Source: Nymphaea colorata (lineage: Eukaryota; Streptophyta; Magnoliopsida; Nymphaeales; Nymphaeaceae). Taken from it: a DNA stretch of 64,000 nt. The first letter of the stretch is position 1; each line of letters starts with the position of its first letter. Shown in pieces: positions 23,391 to 36,070 of the stretch. The position numbers and the translations under genes were made by a program. The stretch spans positions 14,782,578-14,846,577 of the forward strand of contig NC_045149.1 in NCBI RefSeq assembly GCF_008831285.2, written 5' to 3'. The notes below the pieces were generated by a model. It did no database searches. It saw only the letters and a list, made by a program, of their open reading frames with translations, and was not told where the DNA came from.

Positions 23391-25444
23391 CTTCTTGACA
23401 ACATTGTTCAAAGAATAATTGCATATCATTAATTGTTCATATAGTATACATCTCTTCTTTTCAAGTCTCCACAATCAAATTTCTCAAACCACCAAACATA
23501 CGTCCAAAATTTATTTGTTTTTCAAGTCTGCACAATCAAACTTCTCAAGCCACCAATCACACGTCCAAAATTTATTTGACGAGAAAGAGTACCATGCCAA
23601 TGATACACAATGTCATATTGGGAATTTGGATCAGAGGTCTGATCTGACCCGGATAAGCTGTTGAACTCAAATTTAACATCTCGATTTGAATCAGAGGTCT
23701 AATCCGATCCGTCTTGGGTGTTGGATTTTGAATTGGGACCAATGATTTGGACTAGAGGACGAATCTGCGATGTTGAATTTGGATCAGTGGTCTCATCTAA
23801 TCCGGCATAGATGTTGAAATTTACATCAAGGGTCCGAACCAGAAGTCTGATCTGTCCGGCTTTAGGTGTTTGCAACTAGACTCTATATCACATCATTAAT
23901 ATGATCTTATTTAGATGTTGTACTTGGATTTCGATTTAGGTCTATGATCGTGATCTTCAATCTACTCTTCAACATCATGTGGTCGATCTCCTAAGAATAC
24001 CAATAAACAAGTTAAAAGGCCATAAGTAATGAAAATGTACTTTGTCACAAAGATCATGCTTTTAATTTTCCAAGTACAATTATTACATATCAAATATTGA
24101 ACACAAAATCTTTGAATGGGGAACACCAAGGATAATTATCCAACGTTGGAATATCCTAATCCATGATTGAAATATTCATATCAATCTTATTGGCAAAACA
24201 ATGCAAAGAATCGCTGAAGATCACAAATTGTTCGTATAGTATACATCTCTTTTTCTAAAATAGTCCACAATCCACTTCTTAAACCGTCAATCAAACGTCC
24301 AACATTTATTTGACGAAAAAAAATATCAAAGAAATAATGGAAGATACCATATGGGAATTTGGATCAGAGGTCTTATATTGACCCAAACAGGGTGTTCAAC
24401 TCGGATTGAAGATTTCGGTTTGAATCAGAAGTCTAATCTAATCCAGCTTACTTGTTGGATTTTGGTTTGGGATCAAAGATTTGAATAAGACGCTTTAACA
24501 TGATTCGTATCTTGGGTCTAGACCAGACGTCTTATATGTCTGCCTTTAGGAGTAGGATTTGGATTTTGCAACAAGGGTGTAGATCACAAGTGTAATACGA
24601 TCGTATCTAAATGTTGAACTTGGATTAGCATTTAACTTTAGGATCGGGATCTACAATACACCTTTTGGCATCATGTGGGAGATCTCCTAAGCATCCCAAT
24701 AAACAAGTTGAAAGGACATGAATAATCAAAATGATTTTGTCCAATGGATAAAGATTTCAATTTTCCATGTACAATTATGTGACGAATGAGGAATCTCGGA
24801 AAGGACAACAAAGATAATTATACAAGGTTGGAATATCCTAATCTTTTATCCAAATATTCATGTCAACCATCTTGACAATATTGTCCAAATAATAATTGCA
24901 TATCATAAATTGTTTATACAGTATACATCTCTTTTTTTCAAATCGTCCACAATCAACTTCTCAAACCACCAATCACACATCCAACATGTATTTGACGAGA
25001 AAGACTACCATACCAATGATGCACAATCTCATACTGGGAATTTGGATCAGAGGACTGATCTGACCCGGATCAGCTGTTGAACTCATATTTAAAATCTCGA
25101 TTTGAATCAGAGGTCTAATCTAATTCGTCTTCAAGGTTGTTGTAAATCACAAGTGTGATACGATCATATTTAAATGTTGAACTTGGATTTGCATTTAAGT
25201 GTAGGATCGGGATCTACGATCTACCTTTCGGCATCATGTGGGTGATACCCTAAGCATCTTAATAAAAAAGTTGAAAGGACATGAGTAATGAAAATCATTT
25301 TGTCCAATGGATAAAGATTACAATTTTCCATATATAATTATAACATATGAAATATTCAACACAAAAATCATGAGAGGGGGGACATCAAAGATAATTCTAC
25401 AAGGTTGGAATATCCGAATCTTTTATTCAAATATTTATACTCAT
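23391..25444. repeat. Array unit 5 (A-B-C, 2054 bp)
   Basis: Monomers start at 23391, 24186 and 24868. From about 23755 to 24890 it is almost identical to unit 4 (21705-22840); I saw only a 3-bp indel (GGTGTTGTAGATC against GGTGTAGATC). Confidence 0.9.
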
Positions 25445-27492
25445 CTTCTTGACAACATTGTTCAAAGAATAATTGAATATCATAAATTGTACATATAGTA
25501 TATATCTCTTCTTTTCAAGTCTCCACAATCAAATTTCTCAAACCACCAATCATACGTCCAAAATTTATTTGTTTTTCAAGTCTGCACAATCAAACTTCTC
25601 AAGCCACCAATCACACGTCCAAAATTTATTTGACGAGAAAGAGTACCATGCCAATGATACACAATGTCATATTGGGAATTTGGATCAGAGGTCTGATCTG
25701 ACCCGGATAAGCTGTTGAACTCAAATTTAAAATCTCGATTTGAATCAGAGGTCTAATCTGATCCGTCTTGGGTGTTGGATTTTGATTGGGGACCAATGAT
25801 TTGGATTAGAGGTCGAATCTGCGATGTTGAATTTGGATCAGAGGTCTCATCTAATCCGGCATAGATGTTGAAATTTACATCATGGGTCCGAACCAGAGGT
25901 CTGATCTGTCCGGCTTTAGGTGTTTGCAACTAGACTCTATATCACATCTCTAATATGATCTTATTTAGATGTTGTACTTCGGTTACGATTTATGTCTATG
26001 ATCGTGATCTTCAATCTACTTTTCAACATCATGTGGTCGATCTCCTAAGAATACCAATAAACAAGTTTAAAGGCCATATAAGTAATGAAAATGTACTTTG
26101 TCACAAAGATCATGATTTTAATTTTTCAAGTACAATTACTACATATCAATTATTGAACGCAAAATCTTTGAATGGAGAACATCAAGGATAATTATCCAAC
26201 GTTGGAATATATCCTAATCCATGATTGAAATATTCATATCAATCTTATTGGCAAAACAATAAAAAGAATTGTTGAAGATCACAAATTGTTCGTATAGTAT
26301 ACATTTCTTTTTCTAAAATAGTCCACAAGCCACTTCTTGAACCGTCAATCATACGTCCAACATTTATTTGACGAAAAAAAATATCAAAGAAATAATGGAA
26401 GATACCATATGGGAATTTGGATCAGAGGTCTTATATTGACCCAAACAGGGTGTTCAACTCGGATTGAAGATTTCGGTTTGAATCAGAAGTCCAATCTAAT
26501 CCAGCTTAATCGTTGGATTTTAGTTTGCGATCAAAGATTTGAATAAGACGCTTTAACATGACTCGTATCTTGGGTCTAGACCAGACGTCTTATATGTCGG
26601 CCTTTAGGAGTAGGATTTGGATTTTGCAACAAGGGTGTAGATCACAAGTGTAATATGATCGTATCTAAATGTTGAACTTGGATTAGCATTTAACTTTAGG
26701 ATCGGGATCTACAATACACCTTTTGGCATCATGTGGGAGATCTCCTAAGCATCCCAATAAGCAAGTTGAAAGGACATGAATAATCAAAAAGATTTCGTCC
26801 AATGGATAAAGATTTCAATTTTCCATGTACAATTATGTGACGAATGAGGAATCTCGGAAAGGAGGACAACAAAGATAATTATACAAGGTTGGAATATCCT
26901 AATCTTTTATCCAAATATTCATGTCAACCATCTTGACAATATTGTCCAAATAATAAATTGTTCATACAGTAAACATCTCTTTTTTTCAAATCGTCCACAA
27001 TCAACTTCTCAAACCACCAATCATACATCCAACATTTATTTGACGAGAAAGACTACCATACCAATGATGCACAATCTCATATTGGGAATTTGGATCAAAG
27101 GTCTGATCTGACCGGGATCAGCCATTGTACTCATATTTAAAATGTCGATTTGAATCAGAGGTCTAATCTGATTCGTCTTCAGGGTCGTTGTAAATCACAA
27201 GTGTCATATGATCATATTTAAATGTTGAACTTGGATTTGCATTTAAGTGTAGGATCGGGATCTACGATCTACCTTTCGGCATCATGTGGGTGATCTCCTA
27301 AGCATCTTAATAAAAAAGTTGAAAGGACATGAGTAATAAAAATGATTTTGTCCAATGGATAAAGATTACAATTTTCCATATATAATTATAACATATGAAA
27401 TATTCAACACAATACTCATGAGAGCGGGAACATCAAAGATAATTCTGCAAAGTTGGAATATACGAATCTTTTATTCAAATATTTATATCAAT
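25445..27492. repeat. Array unit 6 (A-B-C, 2048 bp)
   Basis: Monomers start at 25445, 26244 and 26929. Shares with units 4 and 5 the B variant CATTTAACTTTAGG and the C variant CATCTTGAC. Confidence 0.9.
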
Positions 27493-29600
27493 CTTCTTGA
27501 CAACATTGTTCAAAGAATAATTTAATATCATAAATTGTTCATATAGTATACATCTCTTCTTTTCAAGTCTCCACAATCAAATTTCTCAAACCACCAATCA
27601 TACGTCCAAAATTTATTTGTTTTTCAAGTCTCCACAATTAAACTTCTCAAGCCGCCAAGCACACGTCCAAAATTTATTTGACGAGAAAGAGTACAATGCC
27701 AATGATACACAATGTCATATTGAGAATTTGGATCAGAGGTCTGATCTGACCCGGATAAGTTGTTGAACTCAAATTTAAAATCTCGATTTGAATCAGAGGT
27801 CTAATCCGATTCGTCTTGGGTGTTGGATTTTGATTTGGGACCAAGTTGAAAGAATAATTGAATATCATAAATTTTCATAAAGTATACATCTCTTCTTTTC
27901 AAGTCTCCACAATCAAATTTCTCAAACCACCAATCACACGTCCAAAATTTATTTGTTTTTCAAGTCTCCATAATCAAACTTCTCAAGCCACCAATCATAC
28001 GTCCAAAATTCATTTGACGACAGAGAGTACCATGCCAATGATATACAATGTCATATTGGGAATTTGGATCAGAGGTCTGATCTGACCCGGATAAGCTGTT
28101 GAACTCAAATTTAAAATCTCGATTTGAATCAGAGGTCTAATCCGATCCGTCTTGGGTGTTGGATTTTGATTTGGGACCAATGATTTGGACTAGAGGTCGA
28201 ATCTCCGATGTTGAATTTGGATCAAAGGTCTCATCTAATCCGACATAGATGTTGAAATTTACATCATGGGTCCGAACCAGAGGTCTGATCTGTCCAGCTT
28301 TAGGTGTTTGCAACTAGACTCTATATCACATCTCTAATATGATCTTATTTAGATGTCCTTGGGTTTGGATTTATGTCTATGATCGTGATCTACAATCGAC
28401 TTTTCAGCATCATGTTGGCGATCTCCTAAGCATCCCAATACGTCGAACATTTATTTGACGAAAAAAATATCAAAGAAATAATAAAAGATGCCATATGGAA
28501 ACTTGGATCAAAGGTCTTATCTGACCCGAACAAGGAGTTGAACTCGGATTGAAAATCTCGATTTGCATCAGAAGTCTAATCTGGTCCAGCTTAAGTGTTG
28601 GATTTTGGTTTGGAATCAATGATTTGAATAAGACGCTTAACCTAATTCGTATCTTGGGTCTGGACCAAAGGTCTTATATGTTCGCCTTTAGGAGTTGGAT
28701 TTGGATTTTGCAACAAGGGTGTAGATCACAAGTGTAATATGATCATATCTAAATGTTGAACTTGGATTTGCATTTAAGTATAGGTTTGGCATCATGTGAG
28801 AGATCTCCTAAGCATCCTAATAAACAAGTTGAAAGGACATGAGTAATCAAAATGATTTTGTCCAATGGATAAAGATTTCAATTTTCCATGTACAATTATA
28901 TGACATATGAGGAATCTTGGAAAGGGGGACATCAAAGATAATTAGACAAGGTTCGAATATCATAATCTTTTATTCAAATATTTATATTAATCTTCTTGAC
29001 AATATTGTCCAAAGAATAATTGAATATCATAAATTGTTCATACAGTATACATCTCTTTTTTTCAAATCGTCCACAATCAACTTCTCAAACCGCCAATCAT
29101 ACATCCAACATTTATTTGACGAGAAAGATTACCATACCAATGATACACAATGTCATATTAAGAATTTGGATCAGAGGTCTGATCTGACCCGAATAAGCTG
29201 TGGAACTCAGATTAAAATCTCGATTTGAATCAGAGGTCTACTCTGATCCGTCTTCGGTGTTGGATTTTGATTTGGGACCAATGATTTGGATTAGAGGCTA
29301 AATCTGCAATGTTGAAGATCCGGTATAGATGTTGAAATTTAGATCATGGGTCCGGACTAGAGGTCTCATATGATCAGGTATAGATGTTGACTTGGATTTG
29401 GTTATGCGTTTAGATCAATGGTCTTATCTAATCCAAAAAATTCTTGGATTTAGATCTAGTTGTAGGTATCAATCAATGGTCTTATCTAATTTGTAAATTT
29501 TTGGATTTGGATATAGTTGTGTTTCTAGATCAATAGTCTTACTCTTACCTTTGTAGGTCTAGATTAATGATCTTATGTGATCCAAAAAATTGTTGGATTT
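27493..29600. repeat. Array unit 7 and degenerate right edge
   Basis: A7 starts at 27493, breaks at about 27845 inside GGGACCAA and restarts as another A near its own beginning (GAAAGAATAATTGAATATC). It then jumps at about 28440 into a shortened B, followed by a C/A-like monomer at 28992. From about 29320 only the short subrepeats remain (GATCAATGGTCTTATCTAATCC and relatives, spaced about 55-60 bp), fading out by about 29600. Confidence 0.8.
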
Positions 29601-31800
29601 GGATCAATATATTTTATTCTGAGTATAAAGGCCAAAGCGCAAAGTTACGAGTGGTGTGAACAAGACCAATACGTACAAACGACTCGTTTGGCCTTGTTTG
29701 CTCCACAAACATACCCAAATCTAATTTACTTATGGGCAGAGGAGAACCATGAGCAATAACAACAGTCAAACCATAAGCCTTGACAATTTGCAGCTTATAG
29801 TAGTCAATAGTCATCACCCAAATATACCACAAACACCTGAGTGTGGCAAATTTATTAGACATAGCATTCATTTTAAATATCCTAACTCAATGAAGTGCAA
29901 GCGTTTACATCTATAATAAATGTTTGCACATCATAATAAAGATACGCACTTGCAAAATGCCATGCAAAATTTCAAACATTCTTGTTACCATGTTTGACAT
30001 TCAGTTATTGAATTAGTATTTTTTCCTATGATGATGTACACGATCCATATCATCATTATCTTCAGAGAATTATTGAACAGAGATCAACCTTTTGGAAATA
30101 AGAGGCAATTTCAAGTATGCAATGATGTACACAACCCATATCATCATTATCTTTCAACCATGCATCCCAATACCCGCACCCAAATTTGCTACACTAGATC
30201 ATAGTACTTCAGTGAAATCGTGTGGACTACACTTATCATGACCATTGGGTTCTCACGTCATAGTAATCAACTCATGATATACATACAGCCTGACAAATCC
30301 AGAGTTCGTAGCACAAAGCAGTCATGGAGAAGGACGTTTACAATATTCTAATCTGAAAATGTAACACAAGACCAACTTGGTGGATATAACAGATTTAGGT
30401 TAATATTAACATTTTTGTACGGAAAAATATAATAAAATTCAAAAAGAAAGGAACGTTTTTGCAAACATTTGACATAAAAAGAAACAGCATGACAATTTGT
30501 TTTTTCAAGTTCCATTTAATTTTTTATGTTATTAAGAATCAGGAAATGTTTATTAAAAGCTTGATAAAAAACTATGAAATTTTTTGTTTAATTAAAATTT
30601 GACCACAAGTTTTGCAAATATATATGAGTTCAAAACATTATGAATGCCCACAAGTGTCAAATATTTAGAAAGGCTCGAAAAAGTTCAAAAAATTTTCAAC
30701 TATTGATTCAAATATCATGAAAATTTGAGAAATATAAACGTTAACCAAGTTCAAAAGTCATAAAAATCTGTGTCACTACTTAACACTTTGGTAGGACTAG
30801 AACAAAATAAAATTGGAAAAAACTAGGAAGGTTTATCAAACATTGTAGAAACTTTTTTCTTCAGATAGTTATAAACTTCAAATTACTTAGAAAAAAAATT
30901 AAGCAACATCTGAAAACAGATTTGTAAAGAGAATGTCAAAATATACAAAAGATGTGAACCCTTAAGATAATAAAAAACCTTTAAAATTTTACTTTTTGAA
31001 AAAAAGTTATTAGTTTATGTAGTTTCAAAAAAAATTACAACAATTATTAGCATATGAACTCAACAATGAGTTCATGAGAACAAACGAGAACTTAAAATCA
31101 TCCTATGAAAGTTAATTTGCTTCACAAAGTAAAGTTTTTCGAAAATATTTCATTTAAAAGAAATTTTTCCACAAATTTAGAAGAGTACAAGAGCATGTTG
31201 TTGAAAAAGTATGAAACTTTTCATCTAAGCTTACAAATATTTACAGGAAAAAAAAATTGGGGTGCTTATGAAAATAATTTCCTAAAGATGTTTATGCAAG
31301 TTTGAAAAAATATGTGAAAGATTGCACAAGTTGAAAGGATCATTGAACTTTTGTCAAAGTTAGTAATATGCTTATAAAAAGTACATAAAGATTTGATAAA
31401 TAGTATATAAAAATGTTGTCAAACGGTGATTTATTATTTGCCCGAAGTTAGTAGCTTTGTAATTTTTTTTTTTTTCAAATGTTTGCAAAAGCATTCAAAT
31501 TGAAAAACCAGCAAGCAAGAGGTCACTACTATTTAAAGAAGGCAAGAGAAAAGATTCAGTAAAACATGTTTTAGTGCCACACATCAGAAACACGTTGCAA
31601 TTCACAATTTAGACTTGTTGGTAAAGCAATGAACACAGAACCTGCGATATTTCATTTGCCTCTAGAATTTGTACTAATCAGCATATCATACAGCCAACAA
31701 AGCCTAGTTTCAAGCATCTATCACAGTATAAGTTAGCAAAACGAAAGAGCAAATGTTATATACACATTACACACATACTGAATCCACATGGTCAAATAAA
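29601..31800. other. Very AT-rich intergenic DNA, no gene seen
   Basis: Particularly from 30400 to 31500, made largely of A and T runs with recurrent GTTCAAAA, TGAAATTTTT and GTTTGCAAA words. No exon-like or RNA-gene signal. Confidence 0.5.
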
Positions 31801-31879
31801 TAATTCGACATCAGCAAAAATAACATGCCATCAATAATGAATAGAAAATGCAGGAACTTATAATTGTGTAGAAAGGAAA

Positions 31880-34700
31880 ATCATACAGATGGTTTGCTAG
31901 TCTTCCCCTCATACAAGCAGACGACCACATTAGCAGCAGCACCATAGAACACAGAAGTGCACCAGGATCCTCAACTGATTTCTGCAAGGAAAGCAAAAAA
32001 GAACAAGGGAACGCCATCAGTAGCAGGTCCTTCAATAAACTCACAACTAGAATTTTCATCAAAAAGGAAGAGATTGTGAAAAAAGGAAGATATCAAAAAT
32101 AAATATATAAGGATGTAATTTTTCATCATAAGTGACTGGAAAAAAAAAACAAAGATATTAAATGGTCTAAACACCAAATAAATTTTTGAGTAGCTAACTT
32201 TTTTTTTTTATGGGGTGGCGAGAGAGGGGGGTTCAAATTACATAGCTTCATATTTAACCTATAGTTTCATATTTAACCTAGCATTATTCCATAGATATAA
32301 CATATGAATTCTTGTCTGTTTATTTAATGGTAAAGAAAGTGTGACGGCACATGTCATACGTCACATCATGAATTTAACATAGAGGAGGTTCTATAGTTTT
32401 TTCTAGATGCTACAGATAACGAATTCTACTAATATCTCAGCCTAGCACATCATCTTGTTGAAGTTTGGATTACAACTAGGTGAGGCTAACCCTCCGCCTC
32501 AAGAAACCTGTGATTCTTCTACGGAAGGTTTACCAAAAAAAGTTGCAGAAAGGCCTTTGCAGTTGCAGATCCCATCCAAGTCAGGCAATAATCAGCTGAT
32601 ACTTAATAGGTTATACTGGAGAAGATATCACTAGTACAAATGTCTACAGTGGTGAATTATTTCGTAATTATAGATCCTATACTATTGTTTCTTCATTCTT
32701 GTCACCAGTGTACACAATTTATATCCCATGTCCTAATAATACTTTCTAAAACATGCAAATAATAATAAAATAAAAACATTACTTACCTAAAACAAGCATC
32801 TTCCTGTTCTTTTCATTGAAAAAATTCATACATCTTCATTAATAATACACTTGCAGTGCTGCACATTAACAACACAATTAAAAAAAAAAAAACTAAATTA
32901 TTAATTATCCAAGATAGGGGAAAATGCAAATAGCTAAAAAGCGTCTAACTGCCAAATGCAATTACAACAAAGAGGCATCTTATCTTGAGTAGCTTGCAGA
33001 TATGACGTACACAAACTGCTAAAATTTAATAACCACAATCCACACAAGTGCAGAGTCTATTCTTCTTTGGCCAAGCAGCAACTTGCCAATTGTCATGCTA
33101 AACTTTTGGTTACACACATAATTTTGAAAACTTTAATGCTCCCAATATCTTCTAGAATAAAATGCAATATATTCAAAACATACAACAAAGCCCAAGTTTG
33201 TTTCCTAATCATAAGTAGCAAACTTCAAAACTTCTTTCAAATATACGTATTATAGTGATATGAAACTTAGAATCTCATCAGAGCAAAAAGTTTAGAAAAA
33301 ATATGAAATACCCAATTCAATTCTTCTTGGAGATGATGAAAGCTTATGAGCCAATTTCTTGACTTGCACTGCAAGCATTCTTTTCAACTTTTCAAACCAT
33401 CATCCTTTTTCCAAAATGTTAACATTTATAACAATCAAAAACTTACTTTGATGTTGAAAGTAGATCGAGATTGGATCAATCTGCTGGCCCACGCCTTGCC
33501 TGAATTTGTACAGTCATGCAAATTTTATTTATTTCGTTCTCCACTTTTTAAACATTTAATATCCTCGTCAGTGCATAAAACTCCATGTTCCTTCTCTAGA
33601 AGAAGGACAAGACAGAAGGCGAATTCTTAACATCCACAATACACTGTTAACTCTTGCGTTCTGATCTAAGAAAATAGTTACAGAAACTGTGAATCTCTCT
33701 TTCCTCTTGACTTTTGACAAAGCGATTGCTTCAAACTTCAAATATCTAGATAATATCTATTGTCAATAGATATCAAGATACAAGACTATGTTTGCATATA
33801 GCCACTAAATCATAACTAGAAAAAGGAAATTTGGATGCACGGAAGAAATAAGAACATTATCTCATCTAACATCTATACAATCAAAATGCATGGCCGTGAG
33901 CAGTGAGGCCCAATCAAAGGGCAAATCGGAACCCAAGATGGGCCAAAATATAGATTCAAGGGAAATCAAACAAGTCGAACAATGAAAAGAAGGAGAAAGA
34001 GAGAGAGAATCAACGACGACATGGCTGCCGGATTTGAGACCCAAGCAACAAAGAACCAAGCAGAGGAATACAAGTCTGGAAAGTGGGGACGATTAGAAAA
34101 ATCAAGAACAAGAAGAAAGAGACCAGCTAAAATGGATGAAAAGAAGAAGACCAACAAGAAAGAGAGGGACAAACTCACGCAGTGATTCAATCGGCTTCTA
34201 TGGGCCTGTGGCTCTACCGATTAGTGGAAGGGGCGAGGCCTTAAGGGTCCGAATCACAAGGTTCTCCGGCTGCGGTGCTTCACGTGGCATGCTGGATCTC
34301 CATTGCAGTCCGTGGAGCTTCAAAATCGCTAGGGCTCCACTCGTGGGGTCGTGATTTCAGGAAATCAAAAGGGCGGCAAGGGTTTTCACATTTTTTAGTT
34401 TCAGAAAATCAAAGGGGCGGCAAAGGTTTCGTGCTCTAATGATTTCATCCAAGGGGTTGAGGCTTGGATGATCTCGAGGCGACTGGCTGGAATCCCCTGC
34501 GCTAAAGAAAAAACAAATTCTCATCCTCCTCCTCTTGATAGGGGTCTCTCGCCATCATGAAACAGAAACACACACACACACACAGACAGAGAGAGAGCTC
34601 ACCATCGCCATCGATCAGAGAATTCTCCGAAGCCCAGAGGTTGACAGTGGGGGTTAGAGGAGATGGAAAAGCGGGAAACGCCTAACCGCCGCCTTGGTTT
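31880..34700 (-). pseudogene. Possible eroded minus-strand gene (weak evidence)
   Basis: On the minus strand, 34660-34560 resembles the start of a transcript: ATGGCGATG followed at once by the donor-like GTGAGCTC in a CT- and GT-rich context. 34330-34210 is GC-rich with an open frame beginning MPREAPQPENLVIR. At 31985-31880 an acceptor-like CTTTCCTTGCAG is followed by codons KSVEDPGALLCSM; in a neighbouring frame the same DNA reads VFYGAAANVVVCLYEGKTS, which looks more protein-like, as if a frameshift had occurred. I could not join these into one reading frame or identify a family. It may be a decayed gene or chance. Confidence 0.25.
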
Positions 34701-36070
34701 TATCAGCCGCGAAATGACCACCTTGCTCCCGCGAGTTTCTTGGCTTTAATTCAAATCTTGAAATAGTAATTTTCAATAATGAATTTTTATTAAAAAGTAA
34801 ATCATCCGTACATTGCAGAAACGGTACCATAGTCCTGTGCAGCGACCTAATATAGAAAGAGGAAACGTTGTAATCTTTTGAAAAAGAGGTTAGTGAGAAC
34901 TCAAACCGTGTAGCACTTCCCAATTTGTTTTGAAGTGTTGAATTTATATAACCTTTATAATTCGCTTTTTTTTAATATTTACATATTTGGATTCAAACTC
35001 AGATTTGAATACACACAAAGCAAATTCATAAATGAATCTTAATACGAAATTAGTAGTATAAATCTGATCTTGTTATGATTTTTGTATTCATCTATGAATC
35101 CAACTCCATTTTTTCAATTGAATCTGGCTTATTTTTCAAAATATAAGAGCATTGAGTATAGACTATTTATTTAAAACTAAATAATGATACGAATACCACC
35201 AAAACTCAATTGGATTTCTTAATCACAAATTAAATATTTTTCTAGATCCGATTTTTTCAAAATGATTTAATTGGATATCCTTTACATTTTCTTTTAGATG
35301 TAAAAGCTGCTCAGAAGTGATATTATCATGCTACAGGAAATTTTGAACCGACTACAGAGAGAACAGCTTCGTTTCATCCATGTCATTTATATTGCTTTGT
35401 TTGGTATGTTCGTTTAATATCGTAAAAAATGAACAGGTTACAACTCATCACCTATACAAACAGTCATAAAATTTAAATGAACAGGTATGTTTGTTTGGTA
35501 TGCCATACAAACAGTCATAAAATTCCAAGACATGATTTCAAGTCCAAGTCATCTATATTGCTTTATTTTGTTATGTTGGTTTAATGTCGTGAAAAATGGA
35601 TACGTTACAAGTCATGAATATAGAATGCCTTACAAATAGTCACAACATTCTAAGACATGATTTTAACGGGTGAAAATAGTTAGTGAATCATATTTAACAA
35701 ATGTGAACGTTAGCTTGAATAATTTAAAATAAAAATGGAATCAGCAAGAGTCATTTCGGAATAGGTTTGAATTCCATAGTAAGTGATAGAGCTGTTGTAT
35801 AGCTTCCAGCATAAAAAAAAAAAAAAATTGAAATTTATTGGGGCCAAATGAATCGAGATAAAATATTACTTTGTCATGCCCCGTCTTTTTGCATTCGGTG
35901 GAAAACATAAGTTAATAGATAAGGATTTGACTAAGAAACCTATTATGTTGAGAAATTGTTTCATAGTATCCATTTGAATTTGTTCTACTTATGGACCACT
36001 TTCAATAACAATATCAAATAATTTAACTAGCTTTGATGTAGTATTTGTTTAGTGGTTATTTATTTTTTGT
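34701..36070. other. AT-rich intergenic DNA
   Basis: Contains only the local duplication listed at 35378-35680; no gene seen. Confidence 0.5.
35378..35680. repeat. Diverged tandem duplication, period about 166 bp
   Basis: TGTCATTTATATTGCTTTGT at 35381 is echoed by AGTCATCTATATTGCTTTAT at about 35547, each followed by TATGTT-GTTTAAT-TCGT and then CAAA-AGTCA. The word CAAACAGTCATAAAAT also occurs twice inside copy 1 (about 35459 and 35509). Confidence 0.7.

Larger units (their letters stand above)
13091..29600. repeat. Satellite array with three-monomer higher-order repeat (about 2.05 kb)
   Basis: The anchor CTTCTTGACAA/CTTATTGGCAA followed by (A)TTG-(C)CAAAGAAT recurs throughout in one orientation. 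The spacing identifies three monomers. A is about 795 bp and has CTTCTTGACAACATTG plus an internal 60-bp duplication of the TCAAGTCTCCACAATCAA stretch. B is about 685 bp and has CTTATTGGCAAAAC. C is about 577 bp and has CTTCTTGACAATATTG. A-B-C repeats as a unit of about 2050 bp: A anchors at 15516, 17572, 19626, 23391, 25445 and 27493; B anchors at 16311, 18367, 20418, 22131, 24186 and 26244; C anchors at 16996, 19052, 21106, 22816, 24868 and 26929. The monomers contain imperfect repeats of roughly 50-60 bp around the palindromic core GATCAGAGGTCTGATC. All open frames in the block are short and recur with the repeat, so they are not genes. Confidence 0.95.

Noticed and set aside
13133-29228. 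Recurrent open frames of 60-103 codons in the satellite (for example those starting MNIINCSYSIHL)
   Set aside because: They recur with the 2.05-kb period, vary freely in length between units, and have no start context or recognisable domain. They are by-products of the repeat.
13091-29600. CRISPR-like array
   Set aside because: Spaced short repeats with a palindromic core were noticed, but the spacers are themselves repeats, the units are imperfect, and the genome is a plant's.
13091-29600. Ribosomal DNA intergenic spacer repeats
   Set aside because: No 18S, 5.8S or 25S sequence flanks the block on either side within the window.
31105-31305. 66-codon frame in AT-rich DNA
   Set aside because: Lys-, Asn- and Phe-rich composition as expected from AT-rich non-coding sequence.
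33753-33773. Hairpin ATATCTATTG-T-CAATAGATAT
   Set aside because: A 10-bp arm hairpin of only A/T-rich sequence in AT-rich DNA is not unusual, and nothing nearby gives it a role.
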